Part shown: positions 1 through 5,462 of the stretch, piece by piece | How positions within the stretch are numbered: position 1 is the stretch's first letter | How the letters are laid out: each line of letters begins with the position of its first letter | Assembly: GCA_964619775.1 (NCBI GenBank) | Contig: CAZUFB010000096.1 | Location: 1 to 7,687, forward strand | From: CAZUFB01 sp964619775 | GTDB lineage: Bacteria > Actinomycetota > Coriobacteriia > Coriobacteriales > UMGS124 | Length of the DNA stretch: 7,687 nt | Direction of reading: 5' to 3' | Notes under the pieces: model-generated | Told to the model about the DNA's origin: nothing | Seen by the model: the letters and a program-made list of their open reading frames with translations, nothing else | Database searches by the model: none | Made by a program: the position numbers and the translations under genes

Positions 1-539
1 AGCTGTACGCTCAGTATTCCCTTGGCATGAAGCAGCGGCTTGCCATCGCGCTGGCAATCATGCACGATCCAGAACTGCTGATCCTCGACGAGCCCATCAA
101 CGGCCTTGACCCCATCGGCATCGCGGAGGTACGGAAGTTTATCCGGAATCTGTGCAACGAGCGAGGGAAAACCATTCTGATTTCCAGCCATATCCTCTCG
201 GAGATTTCCCTGCTGGCGGACGACATCGGCATCATCGACCACGGGGTTTTGCTGGAGGAGGAAAGCTTGGCGGAATTGGAGAGGAAGAACAGCAGATACA
301 TCCATTTCGAGCTGTCCGACCCCGCACAGGCCGCCCGAATTCTGGAAGAGCAGTTCCATACAAACAACTTCAAAATCATAGATGATTGGAGGCTCGCCCT
401 TTACGATGTGACTTTGCCGGTCGCGGCCATAAACCGGGCATATGTCGAGGGGGGCATCGATCTTTACGAGTCCCATTTGTTCGAGGCCACTTTGGAGGAC
501 TACTTCAAAAAAGTTACTGGGGGTGAGGGAATTGCTTAA
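1..539 (+). CDS. Bacitracin/lantibiotic-type ABC transporter ATP-binding subunit (5' partial)
   Basis: C-terminal 178 residues of an ABC ATPase; the reading frame is open from base 3 and the gene starts upstream of the window. It hydrolyses ATP on the cytoplasmic face to drive the two permeases encoded next. The signature motif YSLGMKQR lies at the very edge, followed by Walker B with catalytic Glu (LLILDEP), the D-loop NGLDP and the H-loop ILISSH. Walker A and the Q-loop are therefore missing only because of the window edge. The YSLGMKQR form of the signature and a C-terminal extension of about 100 residues after the H-loop are typical of the BcrA/LanF group (bacitracin resistance, lantibiotic self-immunity). 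The stop overlaps the start of the first permease, indicating translational coupling. Which substrate it exports cannot be read from this fragment; a more general drug or peptide exporter is possible. Confidence 0.93.
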   Translation, partial: LYAQYSLGMKQRLAIALAIMHDPELLILDEPINGLDPIGIAEVRKFIRNLCNERGKTILISSHILSEISLLADDIGIIDHGVLLEEESLAELERKNSRYIHFELSDPAQAARILEEQFHTNNFKIIDDWRLALYDVTLPVAAINRAYVEGGIDLYESHLFEATLEDYFKKVTGGEGIA

Positions 540-1290
540 TCTGATTGCCTGCGAATTTCAAAAGCTAAAGCGGAAGAGATTCGTCCGGCTTACCATAGGG
601 GCGGCGATTCTTTTTCCCATGGTCCTGACCATATTGATGGCAAGGGACAGCCAAACCTTCGAGCAGCTTTTTCGAGCGGTCTTTCTCTTTGGCGATCTCC
701 TGTTCCTGCCCTGCGTGTTGGGCGTAATCGCTACGATGCTGTTTTTGATGGAGCGGGACAACGATACCTTGAAAAATCTTCTGGTAATACCCGTTTCTAA
801 AACAAAAATTCTTTTTTCCAAACTATGCGTACTGATGGGCTTGGCCGTGCTCTATTCGGTCGCAGGGTTAGGGGCCTCCTTGGTGGGAGGATTGATTGTG
901 GGGAACGTGAGCCATGTGCTGCTTCGCCTGGGCGTCAGTGTTTGCTCGGGGATTTTCATCCTAATCGGGACTCTGCCTGTAATCATGGTAATCCTAATCG
1001 GCAATAAGAGTTATATCTTTTCTATCATCCTCTCGTTTGCCTATGCGGTGGTCAGCTTTGCGATCACGATGATGTTCGGCACAAGTCCCGAGTTGATGGA
1101 TACACTCGCCTCCGTACTGCCGATCCCCCTCATCATGAAATGGTATCTTGGAATCATGCCGGTTGAAGACGCGCTCTCGTACATCCTGCCCTATACAGAG
1201 CCGATGTCGTATATGATCGGCGTCATGGCAGTTTATGGCTGCGCGTTTTCTTTCTTGTCCATGTTCTTCTACAAGAAAAGCGAGATATAG
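532..1290 (+). CDS. ABC-2 type permease 1, lantibiotic immunity (LanE/MutE)-like
   Basis: Membrane subunit of 252 residues. The start chosen is TTG at 532, giving MLNLIACEFQKLKRK, because the GGGGGTGA at 519-526 closely matches the Shine-Dalgarno consensus at good spacing. A GTG at 523 in the same frame would add three residues. About six hydrophobic segments are visible (near residues 19-36, 50-73, 96-124, 130-156, 160-182, 225-247). The N-terminal EFQKLKRK is the basic amphipathic entry helix typical of ABC2_membrane_4 permeases. The loop ERDNDTLKNLLVIPVSKTK (about 74-92) looks like the cytoplasmic coupling segment and has a clear counterpart in the second permease. The start lies inside the end of the ATPase gene and the next gene follows after 9 bases, so the three form one operon. 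Assignment to the LanE side rather than general ABC-2 export is by family resemblance and gene order. Confidence 0.88.
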   Translation: MLNLIACEFQKLKRKRFVRLTIGAAILFPMVLTILMARDSQTFEQLFRAVFLFGDLLFLPCVLGVIATMLFLMERDNDTLKNLLVIPVSKTKILFSKLCVLMGLAVLYSVAGLGASLVGGLIVGNVSHVLLRLGVSVCSGIFILIGTLPVIMVILIGNKSYIFSIILSFAYAVVSFAITMMFGTSPELMDTLASVLPIPLIMKWYLGIMPVEDALSYILPYTEPMSYMIGVMAVYGCAFSFLSMFFYKKSEI

Positions 1291-1299
1291 GGGATCGAC

Positions 1300-2094
1300 A
1301 TGATATCCATTGTGCTTAGCGAATTTCAAAAGATTAAACGATATAGCATCCTGTGGGTAGGCATTGTTGCGGTGTTTTTTGTATTCGCATTGGCTATCTT
1401 CCAAACCTCATTCGATACCGAGACGGCCACCTACGAGGTGTTTGCGAACAACGTCATCTGGAATAATTTTAGCCTGGGATTCCCTTTTGTTATCGTGCTG
1501 ACCGGCGGCTATATCATCAATCGTGAGTACACGGACAACACATTAAAATCCGTGACAACCGTTCCCGTCTCTCTGAAACGTCTTTTGATTGGGAAGCTGA
1601 TTGTCACCGGTCTGCTGACTGTTCTGTTCGCCGTGTTCAGCTTTCTCTGCACACTGCTTGCGGGCGCGTTTGTCCTGCACTGTGAGAATATGGGCACGGC
1701 AGAGGTTGGGCGTTCCCTGCTGCAGATTTGCGCAGTCGCTCTGTTCAACTTTGTGGCAGTTGCACCCCTGATCGTGTGGTTTGGGAGAAAGCGGGATCGT
1801 TTCTTTACTGGAACGGGGATTGCGTTTTTCTACGGCTTTTGCGGAATCTTTGTCGCTGGTCGGAACCTGACAGACTTTTATCCGATTACGGCAGGGCTGG
1901 GGATAATCGGCTACGCAGGACAGGAAGGAACGGTCTACAATCCCCTAATTGGCTGCGGGGTTTTACTGCTGATGGCGGTGCTGACGGCTGCATTGATCGC
2001 AGCCTACCCTTCCTATGACCAGGTAATGGCACCGTCACAAGGCAGAAAAAAGCAGCACAAAGTGAAGTCGTTTAAGAAGGTCGAATCGAGATGA
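1300..2094 (+). CDS. ABC-2 type permease 2, lantibiotic immunity (LanG/MutG)-like
   Basis: Membrane subunit of 264 residues, paralogous to the preceding permease and probably its heterodimer partner. ATG at 1300 is preceded by AGGGG (1289-1293) with about six bases of spacing; this site overlaps the stop of permease 1. About six hydrophobic segments (near 16-36, 56-74, 97-125, 138-160, 167-187, 213-236) follow the entry motif SEFQKIKR, as in permease 1. The segment NREYTDNTLKSVTTVPVSLK (about 74-93) matches the coupling loop of permease 1. The last 17 residues form a Lys/Arg-rich tail (KKQHKVKSFKK) after the final helix, presumably cytoplasmic; this tail is not something I recognise as a family feature. 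Base composition is much less G+C-rich than the genes to the right. It is the last gene of the operon; no peptide-precursor or modification gene is visible. Confidence 0.88.
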   Translation: MISIVLSEFQKIKRYSILWVGIVAVFFVFALAIFQTSFDTETATYEVFANNVIWNNFSLGFPFVIVLTGGYIINREYTDNTLKSVTTVPVSLKRLLIGKLIVTGLLTVLFAVFSFLCTLLAGAFVLHCENMGTAEVGRSLLQICAVALFNFVAVAPLIVWFGRKRDRFFTGTGIAFFYGFCGIFVAGRNLTDFYPITAGLGIIGYAGQEGTVYNPLIGCGVLLLMAVLTAALIAAYPSYDQVMAPSQGRKKQHKVKSFKKVESR

Positions 2095-2146
2095 CCGCCT
2101 GCGAATCTCCCGGATAAAGCCTTCATGGCGTCCTGCGGGGGGGGGC

Positions 2147-2186
2147 GCGAGGCCGGGTCGCGGCCCCTACCGCGTCCCGGCCTCGC
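2147..2186. terminator. Long hairpin at convergent junction, overlapping the kinase stop codon
   Basis: An 11-bp perfect stem (GCGAGGCCGGG 2147-2157 with CCCGGCCTCGC 2176-2186) continues after one T:T mismatch into a further 5-bp stem (CGCGG 2159-2163 with CCGCG 2170-2174). The 6-base loop is 2164-2169 and holds the kinase stop codon (2167-2169, minus strand). It sits between two convergent transcription units and could end both, but neither side has a T-tract, so it is not a canonical intrinsic terminator. On the exporter side it is preceded by nine consecutive G (2137-2145). A bidirectional or Rho-assisted terminator, or protection of the mRNA 3' end, are all possible. Confidence 0.5.
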
Positions 2187-3660
2187 CACGCGGAAACCAC
2201 ACGGTGAAGCGGGTGCCGACACCCTCGCGCGAAAGCACCTCGACGGTGCCTCCATGGGCGTCGACGATCCATTTGGCGATGGCGAGGCCCAGCCCCGTGC
2301 CGCCGGCGCGCTTGCCGCGGGCGGCGTCAGAGCGGTAGAAACGCTCGAACACGTGCTCGGCGTCGGACGCCGCCATGCCGATGCCTTCGTCCTGCACGGC
2401 ATAGCCGACGCGCTTCCCCACCTCGTCCGCCAGCGCGCTCAGGCGCACCTCCGTGCCGGGGGCCGAGTAGCGCGCGGCGTTCTGGACGACGATGCGCATC
2501 GACTGCTTCACCATCGCGCGGTCGCCGTCCATCCACCAGCGCAGCCCGTCGGGGAAGCCGTCGGCGGCACCGGCGGGCGTCTGCGTCCGGTAGCGGTGGG
2601 CGTCGTCGATCATCTGCGACTCGGCGCCCACCTCGTCCACGAGGCGCGCCATGCTGAACTCCTCGCGCTCGAGCACGGTGCGGCCCGAGTCGCCGCGCGC
2701 CAAGAAGAGCAGCTGCTCCACGAGCTCCTGCATGTGGTCGGCCTCGGCCTTGAGGGCCTCGATGGACTCGTCGAGCACGCTTTCGTCGGTCTTGCCCCAG
2801 CGGTCGAGCATGTTGACGTAGCCCTGGACGACCGCGATGGGCGTGCGCAGCTCGTGCGACGCGTCCGAGACGAAGCGCATCTGCTGCTGCTTGGCCTCCT
2901 GCATACGGCGCAGCAGGCTGTTGAGCGCGACCTCGATGCTGCGCAGGTCCTTGTCGCCCGTCGCCACGGTAGGCGCGTCGACCGTGGCCGTGGAGATGGC
3001 GCGCTCGAGGCTCTCGAACTTCGCGCGGTCGCTTGCGGCGGACGGGCCCGCCGGCCGGTCGGCCGCCGCGGCGCTGCCGATGGCCTCGGCGGCCAGGGCG
3101 AGGTCGTTGAGCGGCTTGAGCTTGCGCCGGATGAGCCGGGTGTTCGAGGGGGCCGACAGCAGCGAGCACACCTGGGCGACGACCGCGACGGCCCCCACGG
3201 GCACCGCGTAGGCGAGCAGGCCGTCCAGGGCAAACGCATACTCCCCGCCGTCCGCGTCGACAAGCACGAGCTCGGCGTCGCCGAGGGGCCGGCCCGTCCC
3301 CGCGGGCTCTATGCGCACGCCCCCGGAAACAGGCGACAGCAGCCCGACGCCGGAACGCACCTCCTCGGGAACCTGCTGCACGCACTGGAACACGAACCCG
3401 ACCGCCAGCGCCGCGACGAGCAGGACGTCGAACACGACGAACGACGCGAAGCGGCGCACGTAGATGGAAAACGCCACGCTGCGGGCGATGGACGGCATGC
3501 TGCGCGCGCCGGCGGGACGCCGGAAGGGCACACGGAAACCGGGAGCTGCGGCGGGCCCACCCCGCCCGGCAGACCGGCCGCCGCCCGCAGGATCCGCACC
3601 GCCTGCAGGGCCCGCGCCGTCTGCGGGGCCCGCGCCACGCCTACCTCTCGCGAACGACAT
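2167..3660 (-). CDS. Two-component sensor histidine kinase (HAMP-HisKA-HATPase_c)
   Basis: Membrane kinase of 497 residues that should phosphorylate the regulator encoded just upstream. Features in order: an Ala/Gly/Pro-rich N-terminus (about 1-54), TM1 (71-94), a short extracytoplasmic domain of about 50 residues, TM2 (145-168), and a HAMP linker with a roughly 40-residue insertion. Next comes the DHp domain with phospho-acceptor His269 in SHELRTP. The ATPase domain has N-box QNAARYS (Asn394), G1 box DEGIG (Asp424), F-box FERFYRSD and G2 box GGTGLGLA (about 453-460). All catalytic motifs are intact. ATG at 3660 is chosen: it overlaps the end of the regulator gene by 20 bases, consistent with coupling. 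A second ATG at 3498 (MPSIARSVAF), just before TM1, would remove the unusual N-terminus and give 443 residues, but it has no good ribosome site. The sensed signal is unknown; the small extracytoplasmic loop suggests an envelope or membrane cue. Confidence 0.93.
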   Translation of the reverse strand: MSFARGRRGAGPADGAGPAGGADPAGGGRSAGRGGPAAAPGFRVPFRRPAGARSMPSIARSVAFSIYVRRFASFVVFDVLLVAALAVGFVFQCVQQVPEEVRSGVGLLSPVSGGVRIEPAGTGRPLGDAELVLVDADGGEYAFALDGLLAYAVPVGAVAVVAQVCSLLSAPSNTRLIRRKLKPLNDLALAAEAIGSAAAADRPAGPSAASDRAKFESLERAISTATVDAPTVATGDKDLRSIEVALNSLLRRMQEAKQQQMRFVSDASHELRTPIAVVQGYVNMLDRWGKTDESVLDESIEALKAEADHMQELVEQLLFLARGDSGRTVLEREEFSMARLVDEVGAESQMIDDAHRYRTQTPAGAADGFPDGLRWWMDGDRAMVKQSMRIVVQNAARYSAPGTEVRLSALADEVGKRVGYAVQDEGIGMAASDAEHVFERFYRSDAARGKRAGGTGLGLAIAKWIVDAHGGTVEVLSREGVGTRFTVWFPRGEAGTR

Positions 3661-4444
3661 AGCCGACCCCGCGCACCGTCGTGACCAGCTCAACCCCAAA
3701 GCGGTCGTCGATCTTGGAGCGGATGCGGCGCACGTAGACGTCGATGATGTTCGTCTCGCCCACGTAGTCGTAGCCGCAGGCGACGCGGGCCAGCTGGTCG
3801 CGCGTCATCACGAGGTTCTTGTTTTCGAGCAGGGCGCGGAGCACCTCGAACTCGCGGTTGGTGAGCGCCACCGGCTCGCCGCCGACCGTCACCTCGCGGC
3901 TGCCCGGGTCGAGCGCGACCGGGCCTGCGACAAGCGCCTGGGGGCGCGGCGGGGCGGAGGGCCCCGAAGGCGCAGCGGATGCCGGCTGCGGCCCGAACGC
4001 AGGGGCCGCCGGGGCAGGTACGGGCGCCTGCGCCTGCACGCCTTCGGGCGCCGCCGGGCCCTCGCCGTCCGCCTCGCCGACCGACGCGCGGTGCTTGAGG
4101 GCCACGCGCACCCGCGCAAGCAGCTCCTCGACGGCGAAGGGCTTGGTGATGTAGTCGTCGGCCCCGGCGTCCAGGCCCGCGACCTTGTCCATCACCGCAT
4201 CGCGGGCGGTGAGCAGGATGACCGGTGTCTGCTTGACCTTGCGCACCCGCCGAAGCACCTCAAGCCCGTTGAGCCCCGGCAGCATGACGTCGAGCAGGAT
4301 GAGGTCGTAGTCCTCCGCCAACGCCGCCTCCACGCCCGCACGCCCGTCGGCGGCCTTGTCGACCGCGTAGCCCTCGTGCACCAGCTCGAGCTCCACGAAG
4401 CGCGCGATCTTCTCCTCGTCCTCGACGATCAGAATCTTGCCCAT
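3641..4444 (-). CDS. OmpR/PhoB-family response regulator
   Basis: Cytoplasmic transcription factor of 267 residues. The receiver domain (about 1-118) has the acidic pocket Glu8/Asp9, phospho-acceptor Asp52 in LLDVMLPGLNG, Thr79 in LLTARD and Lys101 in TKPF. The winged-helix DNA-binding domain (about 174-267) has the recognition-helix region TNIIDVYVRRIRSKID and ends in GVGYVVRER, typical of the OmpR class. Between them lies an Ala/Pro/Gly-rich linker of about 50 residues (about 121-170), which makes the protein some 40 residues longer than usual for the family. ATG at 4444 is preceded by AAAGGG (4451-4456) at six-base spacing. It lies 27 bases after the DUF4342 gene and overlaps the kinase gene by 20 bases, so it is the middle gene of an operon. 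Its targets are unknown; autoregulation of the operon is likely by analogy. Confidence 0.95.
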   Translation of the reverse strand: MGKILIVEDEEKIARFVELELVHEGYAVDKAADGRAGVEAALAEDYDLILLDVMLPGLNGLEVLRRVRKVKQTPVILLTARDAVMDKVAGLDAGADDYITKPFAVEELLARVRVALKHRASVGEADGEGPAAPEGVQAQAPVPAPAAPAFGPQPASAAPSGPSAPPRPQALVAGPVALDPGSREVTVGGEPVALTNREFEVLRALLENKNLVMTRDQLARVACGYDYVGETNIIDVYVRRIRSKIDDRFGVELVTTVRGVGYVVRER

Positions 4445-4471
4445 AGACGTCCCTTTGCCCGCCTGCGGCCG

Positions 4472-5188
4472 CTACCGCCCGTCCGTACCCGCGCCCGACC
4501 CGTCCCCGCCGCGCCGCGCGGCGTCGTCGTAGCCGTCCATCACGTCGCGCTTGAGGTGGTCCACCCCGTCGGACGCCTTGCGCGACCACTCGTTGACGTC
4601 GACCGTGACCTTGCCCACCCCTTCGAAACTATACCTGAACTCCAAGAACAGCCCGACGATCAGCAGTGGGACAAGGACCCAGAACGCGAAGACAAGCAGC
4701 ACGACGAGCAGCAGGAGCGGGACGTCGAGCACCACGTCGCCCCGACGCGTCACGACGAACTTGATCTCGACGCTGCGGCGCAGCGCCCGCTTGAGCCACG
4801 CGAGCACCCGCCTGCACGCGACGGTGAAGCCGCTCGGCTTGGTGGACGACTCGAAGTCGCTCTGGGCCTGGGACATCTCCTCGTACGCCTGGGCCTCGGC
4901 CGTGCTGCCCGACGTGGCGTAGCTCGCCGTCTGGCGGGCGGTCTTGCCCTGGCGTTCGAGCAGCACGATGGCGTCGAGCGGGTCGTAGCCGCACGCCTCG
5001 AGCGCCGAGCGGGCCTCCTCGAAGCCGACCCCCGTCTTGTCGCGCACCAGCTCGACGCGGGCAAGCTTCTCCTCCGGGGTGAGGCTGGAGGAGGGGTCCG
5101 CCCCGGGGGCGCCGGCACCTGCGGGCGACGAGGCGCCGCCGACATCGGCGTTGGAGCCGGCGGCGTTGGTGTTAGCATTCCTGAACAT
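4472..5188 (-). CDS. DUF4342 protein: UBA/EF-Ts-N-like domain plus membrane segment
   Basis: Protein of 238 residues. After a disordered Asn/Gly/Ala-rich N-terminus, residues about 39-78 (ELVRDKTGVGFEEARSALEA and onward to AIVLLER) look like the three-helix UBA-like fold seen at the start of elongation factor Ts and in DUF4342 proteins. A polar linker follows, then a basic amphipathic stretch (about 125-140). The C-terminal half of DUF4342 comprises FVVTRRGDVVLDVP and a strongly hydrophobic segment (about 156-183), then an amphipathic tail with many charged residues. The start at 5188 has an excellent ribosome site (AGGAAGGA, 5195-5202); an in-frame upstream ATG at 5395 is not credible. It is the first gene of the operon with the regulator and kinase. 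Molecular function is unknown for the family; the association suggests an accessory sensor or an output of the two-component system, which is an inference. Confidence 0.82.
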   Translation of the reverse strand: MFRNANTNAAGSNADVGGASSPAGAGAPGADPSSSLTPEEKLARVELVRDKTGVGFEEARSALEACGYDPLDAIVLLERQGKTARQTASYATSGSTAEAQAYEEMSQAQSDFESSTKPSGFTVACRRVLAWLKRALRRSVEIKFVVTRRGDVVLDVPLLLLVVLLVFAFWVLVPLLIVGLFLEFRYSFEGVGKVTVDVNEWSRKASDGVDHLKRDVMDGYDDAARRGGDGSGAGTDGR

Positions 5189-5194
5189 GGGGCA

Positions 5195-5202
5195 TCCTTC
5201 CT
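5195..5202 (-). promoter_or_regulatory. Ribosome binding site of the DUF4342 gene
   Basis: On the minus strand AGGAAGGA ends six bases before the ATG at 5188. It fixes the start of the DUF4342 gene and excludes the longer in-frame reading that begins at 5395. Confidence 0.75.
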
Positions 5203-5209
5203 CTTGATT

Positions 5210-5230
5210 GCCCGGGCAAGCGCCCCGGGC
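5210..5230 (-). promoter_or_regulatory. Leader hairpin upstream of the DUF4342 operon
   Basis: Perfect 7-bp arms GCCCGGG (5210-5216) and CCCGGGC (5224-5230) enclose a 7-base loop, just upstream of the ribosome site. The same bases also form a 12-bp palindrome, TTGCCCGGGCAA (5208-5219). It could be a 5' leader structure affecting translation or an operator; the sequence alone does not decide. In this G+C-rich context a chance occurrence is also possible. Confidence 0.3.
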
Positions 5231-5255
5231 CGCTGTGGGATGCTTCCAGTGTGCA

Positions 5256-5271
5256 GGGTCAAGATTAACCC
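5256..5271. promoter_or_regulatory. Possible operator dyad upstream of the DUF4342 operon
   Basis: GGGTCAAGATTAACCC is a 16-base dyad with six of eight positions paired, lying 68-83 bases upstream of the start codon in an otherwise very G+C-rich spacer. Its minus-strand reading contains TTGACC, which resembles a -35 element, but I find no convincing -10 box at the right distance. Regulation of the operon through this site is only a suggestion. Confidence 0.25.
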
Positions 5272-5395
5272 AACCTGGCGCGGGGATGAACGTTGGATGT
5301 ATGTTGCGGGGATTTCGATGTCCCATGGCGGTCCGCAACAGGACGGCAGCAGAGCCCGGTGCGCCTGTAGGCGCCTGCAAACCTCTCGCCCGCAC

Positions 5396-5443
5396 ACGCG
5401 ACGCCCGGCCGGGGCGCGAAGGCCGCCCGGCCGGGCGTCGCGT
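5396..5443 (-). terminator. 18-bp G+C-rich hairpin downstream of the flavoprotein gene
   Basis: Perfect arms 5396-5413 and 5426-5443 (core CGACGCCCGGCCGGG with its complement) enclose a 12-base loop. It starts 20 bases beyond the stop of the flavoprotein gene and lies before the DUF4342 operon on the same strand, where a terminator is expected. As with the hairpin at 2147-2186, no T-tract follows in the direction of transcription, so release may depend on Rho or the structure may stabilise the mRNA end. Confidence 0.6.
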
Positions 5444-5462
5444 TCAACTCGTCGGCGTCGCC

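Noticed and set aside
2091..2117. ATGA-overlap mini frame of eight codons after permease 2
   Set aside because: It is too short to support, has no ribosome site apart from the overlap, and is likely chance.
2125..3684. 519-residue open frame on the plus strand
   Set aside because: It is antisense to the histidine kinase, whose motifs are complete. Its Arg/His/Ala-rich composition is typical of a shadow frame in G+C-rich DNA.
1..4444. Exporter and kinase/regulator pair as one LanRK-FEG immunity module
   Set aside because: They are convergent, belong to sharply different base compositions, and the kinase operon begins with a DUF4342 gene. A link is possible but not supported.
5189..5395. 69-codon upstream extension of the DUF4342 protein
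   Set aside because: AGGAAGGA at 5195-5202 marks the ATG at 5188; the extension is low-complexity and contains the leader hairpin.
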